From Phycisphaerae bacterium (GTDB lineage: Bacteria; Planctomycetota; Phycisphaerae; Tepidisphaerales; Tepidisphaeraceae): a stretch of 8,607 nt of DNA. The notes under the pieces are model-generated. The model did not search any database. It saw only the letters and a list, made by a program, of their open reading frames with translations, and had not been told where the DNA came from. Where the stretch lies: NCBI GenBank assembly GCA_014380825.1, contig JACMJD010000569.1:1-8607 (forward strand), in the 5' to 3' direction. The translations under genes were made by a program, and so were the position numbers. Below are positions 1 to 7,060 of the stretch, one piece after another; the stretch's first letter is position 1, and the number at the start of each line of letters is the position of its first letter.

Positions 1-37
1 GTATGCGCGATATGAGAAGAATCGACGTAAGCGAGAC

Positions 38-59
38 CGTGCAGGCTGAAGCCTGCACG
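38..59. repeat. Perfect 9-bp hairpin downstream of the DinB gene
   Basis: The arms cgtgcaggc and gcctgcacg are exact reverse complements around the tetraloop tgaa. The hairpin lies 15 bp beyond the stop of the minus-strand DinB-family gene, so it could end that transcript. In that direction it is followed by ggtctcgc rather than a T-run, so it is not a classical Rho-independent terminator. The core caggctgaagcctg resembles a palindrome I have seen dispersed in planctomycete and verrucomicrobial genomes; that is recollection, not a search. Confidence 0.6.
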
Positions 60-74
60 CCGGGTTCGTGCCAA

Positions 75-563
75 CTAGAACAACGGTGGTTTGCCGATCG
101 ATCGACGAATCACCGCCCACTGACCGGCGTGCATGAGCCAGTGCGCGCCGAGGAACATGAACGTGTCGCCCACCGTCTTGCAGAAGGGCGGCACGCCCGT
201 CGCGGGTTTCGCCAGGTCGGCCGTCGGCAAACTCTCCAGCGCGTTCAGCGTGTTCGCCCGCACCTGCTTGGCGAGGCGGATGTATTCATCCTTGGTGAGA
301 AACTTCCCCGCCTCGTTGCTGCTCGCCATTTCTTTCCCATGTCTCGCCTTGAAATCCGTCGGCAGCGGCTCGCGATTGCCGGGTGCGATTCTCTCGACTA
401 GGTGCTGCTCGCTCTGAATCAGATGCCCGATCTGCCAGGCGATATGGTTCGCCGCCGTGCAGGGTCTGACCAGCAGATCCTTGTCGGACAAATCCGCCAG
501 GTATGCCGTCCAGATGAAATCCGACTGAGTCAGGCTGCTGATGATCGCTTGCTTCGTGTCCAT
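75..563 (-). CDS. DinB superfamily protein (putative metal-dependent hydrolase/thiol transferase fold)
   Basis: The 162-residue product is the usual size for a single four-helix DinB/YfiT-type domain. The three metal-ligand positions of that fold are recognisable: His47 in IAWQIGH, and His141 and His145 in the HWLMH motif near the C-terminus, followed by GQWAVIRRSIGKPP, typical of the last helix. Family members bind a divalent metal. Some act as thiol-dependent transferases or are induced by damage or stress, but most have no known substrate, so no specific reaction is claimed. There is no signal peptide or membrane segment, so the protein should be cytoplasmic. The ATG start is well supported by AAGGAG (plus-strand 570-575) six bases upstream. 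The gene is alone on its strand, with a gene-free block upstream and a hairpin downstream. Confidence 0.9.
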   Translation of the reverse strand: MDTKQAIISSLTQSDFIWTAYLADLSDKDLLVRPCTAANHIAWQIGHLIQSEQHLVERIAPGNREPLPTDFKARHGKEMASSNEAGKFLTKDEYIRLAKQVRANTLNALESLPTADLAKPATGVPPFCKTVGDTFMFLGAHWLMHAGQWAVIRRSIGKPPLF

Positions 564-660
564 TCGGTTCTCCTTCGCAGTTGAAAAAATCTCGCTCGTA
601 ACATCTTCGTCAACAACTGGCCGCGGGACAAATCGCTCGCGGAAACGCGTTTTTCAAAAT

Positions 661-690
661 CGGACATTCTCGGACATTTCCGGACATCGG
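661..690. repeat. Three cggacat repeats at exact 10-bp spacing
   Basis: The heptamer cggacat begins at 661, 671 and 681, so three copies sit one DNA helical turn apart, each followed by a three-base spacer (tct, ttc, cgg). The array lies about 100 bp upstream of the DinB-family start codon on its strand. The regular phase would suit a protein bound to one face of the helix, but it could equally be part of a dispersed repeat. Confidence 0.55.
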
Positions 691-1082
691 ATCAGAGACC
701 GCGCAGCCGCGAAGAGGCGAAGAACACATCACTTTTCGCGACTGTCCGTCGACCGTCGCGAACCATCGGCCGACCATCGTCGAGCCTCCCGGGACCATCC
801 CCGCGCCCTCCGCAAGCACCCACTTGGCTGCTCGTTTGCCTCAAATCTGTTTGGGTTTGTTCCGCACAATTCGATCATCATTTTCGACTTCGCCTCCTTG
901 GATTGTTGTCACATCTCCCGGCCAGCTCGCAGCTTGCGTTACTCGCGCGGGTTTGGCTCTTTGGCTTTGCCGGCGCGTGTGCAGAACCAGACATCGCAGG
1001 TTTTCGTGGACAAACAAACGCAGAACGAGCGGCAGCGAAGAGTAGAACCAACACGAACTCTCGCCGAGGAAATGTGGCGAGA

Positions 1083-1101
1083 TCGCCGCGAGTCGCGGCG
1101 A
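1083..1101. repeat. GC-rich 8-bp hairpin in the gene-free block
   Basis: The arms tcgccgcg and cgcggcga pair perfectly around the three-base loop agt. No T-run follows on either strand, so this is a structured element of unknown role rather than a clear terminator. Confidence 0.4.
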
Positions 1102-1260
1102 GACCATTCTATCTCAAATCCCCAGAAAAGTCGGCGGAAAAGTGATGACCGCTTGAGCTCGAAACGATGTCGGCTCAACCTCTGGCCGGGCCGAGCGTTA
1201 ACCCGGAATCGTGATCAAAGCATTCCGAAACCGTGGTGCGCGATATCCTTGCATGAACGC

Positions 1261-1794
1261 ATGCCGGAGCCGCAAACCATTCTCGAAGGCGCTGCTCGGC
1301 CGACGATTCAGCGTTGGACGATCATCCTTGTTCTGTCCGCGCTCGTTCTCGTCGCGAGCATTGCCGCGTGGACTCTTCGCAGGTGGTATGCGGGCGCCTC
1401 GATCCGCTGTTGGCCCGCCAGCGCCGAGCCGGGGGCCCGGCGATGGATCGTTGTGATCGGCAGCGACCACGGCTCGTTCTTCGCCGGGCTGTCCAATCAC
1501 ACGCCGGTCCGTGACTGGGCCGAATTCCAGCTCAACAGCCACGGCCCGCCGGGTTACAACCCTCACGCAAAGCACGCCGGGTTCGGCCTGATCTGGGATC
1601 CGAATTATCACACGATCTTCGTGCCAAGCTGGTTCACCGGCGTGACGTCAGCGCTATTAATCATGCACGCGGTAGGACAGCGAAAACGCCAGCGTCGAAT
1701 CGGTTTCTGCCACCGCTGCGGCTACGACCTCCGAGCCTCACCTGACCGCTGCCCCGAATGCGGCGAAGCAGTGGTGACAGCGACCGCGGCGTGA
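1261..1794 (+). CDS. Two-pass membrane protein with C-terminal zinc ribbon
   Basis: The 177-residue product has a membrane segment at about residues 19-38, an extracytoplasmic segment of about 75 residues, a second membrane segment near 118-137, a basic stretch (RKRQRR) and a C-terminal zinc ribbon. The ribbon is CHRC then CPEC (Cys150, Cys153, Cys164, Cys167) with GYDLRASPDR between. I associate this architecture with many small planctomycete proteins of unknown function; the ribbon would lie in the cytoplasm if both termini do. ATG 1261 is the only ATG just upstream of the first membrane segment, but it has no Shine-Dalgarno sequence, and a TTG at 1249 is in frame. The open frame continues upstream to 541, but that part is not protein-like. 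The 3' end overlaps the convergent gene by 73 bp. No function is known. Confidence 0.75.
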   Translation: MPEPQTILEGAARPTIQRWTIILVLSALVLVASIAAWTLRRWYAGASIRCWPASAEPGARRWIVVIGSDHGSFFAGLSNHTPVRDWAEFQLNSHGPPGYNPHAKHAGFGLIWDPNYHTIFVPSWFTGVTSALLIMHAVGQRKRQRRIGFCHRCGYDLRASPDRCPECGEAVVTATAA

Positions 1795-2387
1795 TTTGCA
1801 TCAGCGGTCATTTTGATCGGGATCGTTCCACATTCTGGACATCGCTCAGGCGTGGCGCGGAGGTCGTAGCCGCATCTCGCACAATAGCCGGGCGCGAAGC
1901 TGCGCAAGCGTCTGCGATGGAGCCACAAAGCTGGGACGATGCACGTCAACGCCAAAACGAACCAGAGCGGGACACCGACAAACCAACCATTGAACCAAAA
2001 TCGGCCGTCACCGCTGCCGATGCGAAATCCCGCGATCGCATAAATGCGTTTGTTGTAAGGGGCCTCCAATGCCATCTGCGAGTAGTCGCCGTAGTCGAAG
2101 CCCGTCGCAGGCCAATACAGCGAGTCGGCGCTAACGATCGTGAGCCTGCCCGGATGCAGGCGCACATCGATCTGATGTGTCGCCAAGCCTTGTTTGAACG
2201 AGTAGAAGACGATGTCATGCGCATGACGGCTGCGCATCCACAGCCCGCTCGTGGCCACGAATAGCACCAGCGATAGCACGGCGAAGATTGTGACCAGTCG
2301 GCGGCGCAGCAGCGGCCTCCTAAACCAGCGAAGTGATATCTTGGCAGACGACGCGGAAGCAGGATAATTCCATTCGCTGCACCGCAC
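1722..2387 (-). CDS. Two-pass membrane protein with C-terminal zinc ribbon (convergent paralogue-like partner)
   Basis: Counted from the GTG at 2387, the product is 221 residues: a basic N-terminus, a membrane segment at about 31-50, an extracytoplasmic region, the motif FNGWFVGVPLW leading into a second membrane segment near 138-156, a basic stretch (HRRRLRS), and the zinc ribbon CARC-GYDLRATPER-CPEC (Cys169, 172, 183, 186). Layout and ribbon match the convergent plus-strand gene. The GTG is the longest standard start but has no Shine-Dalgarno sequence and leaves only 14 bp to the divergent acetyltransferase gene. A perfect AGGAGG (plus-strand 2316-2321) lies six bases before an in-frame CTG at 2307-2309, which would give a 195-residue protein starting MRRRLVTIF. 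That start fits the N-terminus I recall for this family and is probably the real one. The last 24 codons, stop included, are antisense to the other gene's ribbon. Function unknown. Confidence 0.8.
   Translation of the reverse strand: MRCSEWNYPASASSAKISLRWFRRPLLRRRLVTIFAVLSLVLFVATSGLWMRSRHAHDIVFYSFKQGLATHQIDVRLHPGRLTIVSADSLYWPATGFDYGDYSQMALEAPYNKRIYAIAGFRIGSGDGRFWFNGWFVGVPLWFVLALTCIVPALWLHRRRLRSFAPGYCARCGYDLRATPERCPECGTIPIKMTADANHAAVAVTTASPHSGQRSGEARRS
2316..2321 (-). promoter_or_regulatory. Consensus Shine-Dalgarno site pointing to a CTG start
   Basis: On the minus strand this reads AGGAGG and is followed by a six-base spacer and an in-frame CTG (2309-2307) that begins a basic tripeptide and a membrane helix. 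No ATG, GTG or TTG lies in frame at a suitable distance. It is the best evidence that the annotated GTG start at 2387 is 26 codons too long. Confidence 0.5.
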
Positions 2388-2401
2388 TCACGAGGGAACG
2401 A

Positions 2402-3013
2402 ATGATCCACATCTCGCCGGTCGCGCTCGACGGCCATGGCGTTCGTTTGGAGCCGCTCTCGGCTGAACATCGCGATGGCCTAGCGGCGGCGGCGCAGGAT
2501 GGGCGGTTGTGGGAGTTGTGGTTCACGGCCGTGCCGGGGCCGGATGAGGTGGACAAGTACATCGAGACTGCGCTGGCGGGTCAACAGGCGGGGCACATGT
2601 TGGCCTGGGCGGTGCGCGAGCTGGGCAGCGGGGTGATCGTCGGCAGCACGCGATATCACGACATTCACGCGGCCATCGACCGCGTCGAGATCGGCTACAC
2701 CTGGTACGCCGGCTCGTGGCAGCGCAGCCACGTGAACACGGCGTGCAAGATCCTCCTGATGCAACACGCCTTCGAAAAGCTCGGCTGCGCCGTCGTCGGA
2801 TTTCGCACGGACAACTTCAACTTCAAATCCCAACGCGCGATCGAATCACTCGGCGCGAAGAAGGATGGCGTCATCCGTCATCACTGGGCGCGGCGAGACG
2901 GAAGCGTTCGCGATTCCGTGATGTACAGCGTGCTGAAAACCGAATGGCCGGACGTGAAGCGGCATCTTGAGCTGCGACTGGCGCGACACGATGCGCCGGC
3001 GCGGGAAGCGTAA
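2402..3013 (+). CDS. GNAT family N-acetyltransferase, RimJ/RimL type
   Basis: The 203-residue product fits the COG1670 type of acetyl-CoA-dependent N-acetyltransferase. Recognisable parts are the N-terminal HGVRLEPLSAEH strand and turn, the central VEIGYTWYAGSWQ strand leading to the acetyl-CoA-binding helix, then AFEKLGCAVVGFRTDNFN, the SQRAIESLGAKKDGV helix typical of this group, and the C-terminal RDSVMYSVLKTEWPDVK. Family members acetylate protein N-termini or small-molecule amines; the substrate cannot be read from sequence. The loop normally carrying the pyrophosphate-binding Q/RxxGxG/A signature reads WQRSHVNT here, a divergent form. The frame is open 23 codons further upstream, but ATG 2402 has a purine-rich GAGGGA site just before it and begins the domain correctly. 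It is transcribed away from the zinc-ribbon membrane gene. Confidence 0.9.
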   Translation: MIHISPVALDGHGVRLEPLSAEHRDGLAAAAQDGRLWELWFTAVPGPDEVDKYIETALAGQQAGHMLAWAVRELGSGVIVGSTRYHDIHAAIDRVEIGYTWYAGSWQRSHVNTACKILLMQHAFEKLGCAVVGFRTDNFNFKSQRAIESLGAKKDGVIRHHWARRDGSVRDSVMYSVLKTEWPDVKRHLELRLARHDAPAREA

Positions 3014-3033
3014 TTCGCAGGCGCGCTACGACT

Positions 3034-3171
3034 TACCCCCTCGCACGGTACTCCGGGAGAGGGTTGGGGTGAGGGGCCTTCGCTTTAGCGAATGCTCTTC
3101 GGTCGTCGGAAGACGCGATTACGCGAAGACTCTCACCTCGGTCCTCTCCCAGAGTACTGGGCGAGGAGGTA
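3034..3171. repeat. Long imperfect inverted repeat between acetyltransferase and thioredoxin genes
   Basis: The left arm (3034-3081, 48 bp) and right arm (3125-3171, 47 bp) are reverse complements at roughly three quarters of positions, with one gap. Both contain a version of gtactc(c/t)gggagag. Each arm is itself a weak palindrome (cctcg...gtac...gagagg), and the central part can form a smaller tcttc/gaaga hairpin, so the element is nested. It fills most of the gap between two same-strand genes and could halt transcription, but there is no clean T-run. It resembles short non-autonomous or REP-like repeats; no transposase or target-site duplication is visible. Confidence 0.65.
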
Positions 3172-3244
3172 ATGCGAATGTTTGACGCCACCGCATCGCG
3201 GCGTTGCAATATCGAGCAGCCACACCAAAGAAAAGGAGATCGAT

Positions 3245-4375
3245 ATGTCTCTCGTCAAAAAGCTATCGCCGTTGTTCGCGTTTGCGTTGTTGCTGGTCGC
3301 GTCGCCCCTGGCCCGCGCCGCCGAGTGGGAATTTCCGCAGGACTGGTTCTGGCACAGTGACGACAAACAGCGCGTCCAGCATGAAGAGCTGATCGGCAAG
3401 CCGATGCCTGTGCTGGATCTGTCCGATTGGCACAACAAAACGCTGGCCGACGCCGATCTGAAAGGCAAGATCGTCATCGTGGATTTCTGGGCCACGTGGT
3501 GCGGGCCGTGCATCAAGTCGATCCCGCACAACAACGAGATGTACGCGAAGTACAAAGACCAGGGCGTCGAGCTCATCGGCATCTGCTCGAGCGGTCGCGG
3601 ACAGGAAAAGTTCGACGACGTCGTGAAGGCCAAGAACATCCAGTATCCGGTCGCGCGCGACAAGAATCTAAAGATCGAAAAGGCGTGGCGTGCGATGTGG
3701 TATCCGACCTACGCCGTCGTCGATCGCAAAGGCAATGTGCGCGCGATCGGGCTGAAGCCGCAATACGTCGACAAGGTCGTCGAGAAGCTGTTGGCCGAAG
3801 GTAAGACGGCGGATGCGGGCGCGAACGATCGGTCGCCGAAATACGCTCGCGCATCGGGCGATCCTAAGACCGTGGAGATCGAATCCGGCTGGTACGAGGG
3901 TGATCCGCATCATCGCGCCAAAATGGACAAGCTGCAAAACAAACCGGCGCCGAAGCTCGTCCTCAAAGACTGGACGAACAGCAAAGAGATGAAGGCGGCG
4001 GACACCAAGGGCAAAGTCGTCCTGCTCGATTTCTGGGCGACCTGGTGCGGCCCGTGCATCGCGTCCATCCCGCACACGAACGAGCTGATGGAAAAGTACG
4101 GCGACAAGGGTCTGGTCATCATCGGCGTGTGCAACACGAAGGGCGCCGAAAAGATGTCGCAGACGGTCAATGAAAAGGGGATCAAATATCCCGTGGCCGC
4201 CGACGTGAACAACAAGACGGTCGAAGCGTTTGGCGTGAACGGATATCCCGATTACTACCTGATTGACCGCGCCGGCAACCTGCGCATTGCCGATTGCAAA
4301 AACGGCACCGTCGAGGCCGCGATCAAGGCCCTGCTCAGCGAAAACGCCCCAGAACCAACGGCGTCGGCGAAGTAA
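3245..4375 (+). CDS. Exported protein with two TlpA/ResA-like thioredoxin domains
   Basis: The 376-residue product starts with a signal peptide (basic MSLVKKLS, hydrophobic 10-20, likely cleavage after ARA at residue 25). Two thioredoxin-like domains follow at about 46-187 and 228-366. Each has FWATWCGPC with redox cysteine pairs Cys86/Cys89 and Cys268/Cys271, and each has a downstream Tyr-Pro in the cis-proline position (Pro154, Pro335). TlpA/ResA proteins reduce or exchange disulfides outside the cytoplasmic membrane, for example in cytochrome c maturation, but usually have one domain. Here two similar domains (both also with SIPH after the second cysteine) suggest internal duplication. No cytochrome maturation gene is nearby, so the partner is unknown. 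ATG 3245 is preferred over ATG 3182 because AAGGAGAT lies just before it and the signal peptide starts there. An inverted repeat follows the stop. Confidence 0.92.
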   Translation: MSLVKKLSPLFAFALLLVASPLARAAEWEFPQDWFWHSDDKQRVQHEELIGKPMPVLDLSDWHNKTLADADLKGKIVIVDFWATWCGPCIKSIPHNNEMYAKYKDQGVELIGICSSGRGQEKFDDVVKAKNIQYPVARDKNLKIEKAWRAMWYPTYAVVDRKGNVRAIGLKPQYVDKVVEKLLAEGKTADAGANDRSPKYARASGDPKTVEIESGWYEGDPHHRAKMDKLQNKPAPKLVLKDWTNSKEMKAADTKGKVVLLDFWATWCGPCIASIPHTNELMEKYGDKGLVIIGVCNTKGAEKMSQTVNEKGIKYPVAADVNNKTVEAFGVNGYPDYYLIDRAGNLRIADCKNGTVEAAIKALLSENAPEPTASAK

Positions 4376-4398
4376 CGAACGGAAAGAAAGAGTAATCG

Positions 4399-4481
4399 AA
4401 CCACCAAGCCACCAAGAACACCAAGAAGACGAATTCAGAATTGGTATCTGAATTCTTGGTGTTCTCGGTGTCTTGGTGGTT
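4399..4481. repeat. ccaccaag-type hairpin repeat, possible terminator
   Basis: The left arm (4399-4439) and right arm (4447-4481) pair over about 35 bp, with two mismatches and a six-base bulge on the left, around a seven-base loop. The sequence is built from accaag/cttggtg units, a type I recall as widely dispersed in environmental bacteria. It starts 23 bp after the stop of the double-thioredoxin gene and is followed by taatcttttt, so on the plus strand it would work as a strong stem plus T-run terminator. The minus-strand frame through it is a known kind of spurious translation and is not called as a gene. Confidence 0.75.
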
Positions 4482-4499
4482 AATCTTTTTCTGGTTTTC
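4482..4499 (+). terminator. T-rich tract after hairpin
   Basis: The stretch aatctttttctggttttc directly follows the preceding hairpin and has two runs of four to five T. Together they satisfy the layout of a Rho-independent terminator for the double-thioredoxin gene and insulate it from guaB. Confidence 0.5.
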
Positions 4500-4500
4500 C

Positions 4501-6082
<1,582 letters not shown>

Positions 6083-6083
<1 letters not shown>

Positions 6084-6385
6084 TGTTTGAAGTTCACCGA
6101 TCTGAAGTTCACCCGTCGAAAGTTCGCAGCTGTAACGTTCACAGGGTCCGATATCTCGCGCTGGTTGGATTTGCGTTCCTCGTTTTCGCAGGCTGTGCCG
6201 ATACGAATAAGAGCCAGCCGACGACTCGGCCGCTGACCGTGCGCGAGCGGCATGAGGCGGCGCTCAAGGATCCGTTCAACTACGGCGGCGAGACGGAAAA
6301 CCTCGACGTCAGCGGCGGCGATACCAATACGCTGGACAAGAAAGCGTTGAAGCGCGATATCGATGCGGTCTTCAATCCAAACTAA
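6083..6385 (+). CDS. Small putative lipoprotein coupled to guaB
   Basis: The 100-residue product has a basic N-terminus, a hydrophobic stretch YLALVGFAFLVFAG and Cys38 in a lipobox-like FAGC, so it is probably exported and lipidated. Phe at the -3 position is atypical. The mature part is short and polar, with RERHEAALKDPFNYGGE, a Gly/Asp patch (DVSGGDT) and a basic helix ending DAVFNPN; this looks like a conserved planctomycete small protein, but I cannot name a function. The ATG overlaps the guaB TGA by one base, with GAAGGAAAG just upstream, so translation is probably coupled to guaB. The first 22 residues after Met-Phe are largely a 15-bp tandem repeat, giving an unusually long n-region. 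Confidence 0.75.
6089..6148 (+). repeat. Four imperfect 15-bp tandem repeats encoding a lipoprotein N-terminus
   Basis: Four units start at 6089, 6104, 6119 and 6134. All share the core (g/a)a(a/c)gttc at the same position, and the first two agree over ten bases (gaagttcacc). Because 15 is a multiple of three they encode a five-residue period: EVHRS, EVHPS, KVRSC, NVHRV. This extends the region ahead of the signal peptide. Confidence 0.7.
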
Positions 6386-6430
6386 ACGCTCAAGAGTAGA
6401 ACGGGCAGTACGAAACCTGGAAGGCTTCCG

Positions 6431-6919
6431 ATGAATCTGAACAAGCGAAACGTGTGCGTAATGTCCGCAGTGCTGTGCGCGATGGCGGTTGGCGGATGTC
6501 AGCGGATTCACGACATTCCGCCAGATGCGCTGGATGACACGCCCATCCAAGTTGACCCTGCGATGGCGCGCCGAGAATGGGAAGAAACGCGCGCGACGTA
6601 TCCAAACACCGGCATTCGCACAACGCCGACGTTGTATACATTCCAATCCCCCGACAATCGGCCGAATTATCAATATGCGTTGATTGAGCTGCCGCTGTTC
6701 ATCACCAACGGCGTGTTGATTCCGTATCAGCTGTTCGCCGCGCCCGTATGGAAAGAGCGCGAATATCGCGCCGCGACGATCCCGCCGAGCTACAGCGCGA
6801 TGCCGGTGTTGCCACCATCGAATGAGGCCGAAAGTGATTCGCCCACGCCATCCGAAGGCTCGGGGCAACCGATGCCCGCTCCGGCTGAGCGTCCCGCGGA
6901 TCAACCCGCGCCTCGTTGA
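6431..6919 (+). CDS. Putative lipoprotein with Pro-rich C-terminus
   Basis: The 162-residue product has a basic MNLNKRN start, a hydrophobic segment (residues 8-22) and Cys23 in AVGGC, a fair lipobox, so it should be a lipoprotein anchored outside the cytoplasm. The mature domain includes RREWEETRATYPNTGIRTTPTLYTF, then a hydrophobic patch YALIELPLFITNGVLIPYQL that may pack against or dip into the membrane, then WKEREYRAATIPPSYSAMPVLPP. The last 40 residues are a low-complexity Pro/Ser/Glu/Ala tail. I do not recognise the family. GGAAGG lies six bases before the ATG. It is 45 bp downstream of the preceding lipoprotein gene, so the two are probably in one transcript with guaB. Confidence 0.8.
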   Translation: MNLNKRNVCVMSAVLCAMAVGGCQRIHDIPPDALDDTPIQVDPAMARREWEETRATYPNTGIRTTPTLYTFQSPDNRPNYQYALIELPLFITNGVLIPYQLFAAPVWKEREYRAATIPPSYSAMPVLPPSNEAESDSPTPSEGSGQPMPAPAERPADQPAPR

Positions 6920-6928
6920 GAAAGCACT

Positions 6929-7009
6929 TGTCATCCTGAACGAAGTGAAGGATCTCGGGAACCCGGCGACGCTCGGAATCCGAGATCCTTCACTTCGTTC
7001 AGGATGACA
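6929..7009. repeat. Perfect 30-bp inverted repeat (cctgaacgaagtgaagg type)
   Basis: Arms 6929-6958 and 6980-7009 are exact reverse complements with a 21-base loop. The arms contain tcatcctgaacgaag and tgaaggatct, a form I recognise as a widely dispersed bacterial repeat whose antisense translation gives the familiar CHPERSEGS string; that string does occur in a minus-strand frame here. The element begins nine bases after the lipoprotein stop and could end that transcript, although no T-run follows. Perfect arms suggest recent arrival or ongoing correction. Confidence 0.8.
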
Positions 7010-7060
7010 GTCTCCAAACGACAGGACGCGCTTTCCGGTTTTTCCATGTAAACTATTGGG

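Larger units (their letters stand above)
564..1260. other. Gene-free block between DinB gene and zinc-ribbon gene
   Basis: I find no supportable gene in about 700 bp. A plus-strand frame stays open from 541 into the next gene, but its translation is an Arg/Ser-rich mixture with no domain, and it begins antisense to the DinB start. Minus-strand frames here are short and lack ribosome-binding sites. The block does hold a period-10 repeat (661-690), several accatc/gaccat repeats around 760-810, and a GC-rich hairpin (1083-1101). It must also carry the DinB promoter on the minus strand and probably that of the downstream plus-strand gene. It could be a decayed gene, a dispersed repeat or an unrecognised RNA. 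Confidence 0.5.

Noticed and set aside
661..690. CRISPR array or replication iterons
   Set aside because: Units are seven bases with three-base spacers, too short for CRISPR, and there is no cas gene, replication initiator or DnaA-box cluster nearby.
541..1260. Upstream extension of the zinc-ribbon gene, which would give a 417-residue protein
   Set aside because: The extra part is Arg/Ser-rich without domains, begins antisense to the DinB start codon and has no ribosome-binding site. A typical two-helix zinc-ribbon protein begins at 1261.
3182..3244. Earlier ATG for the double-thioredoxin protein
   Set aside because: It would put 21 polar residues ahead of a complete signal peptide and lacks the strong AAGGAGAT that precedes ATG 3245.
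3172..3360. Small plus-strand frame starting just after aggaggt in the right arm of the inverted repeat
   Set aside because: The apparent ribosome-binding site is part of the repeat, and the frame runs out of phase through the signal peptide of the thioredoxin gene, giving an Arg-rich product without domains.
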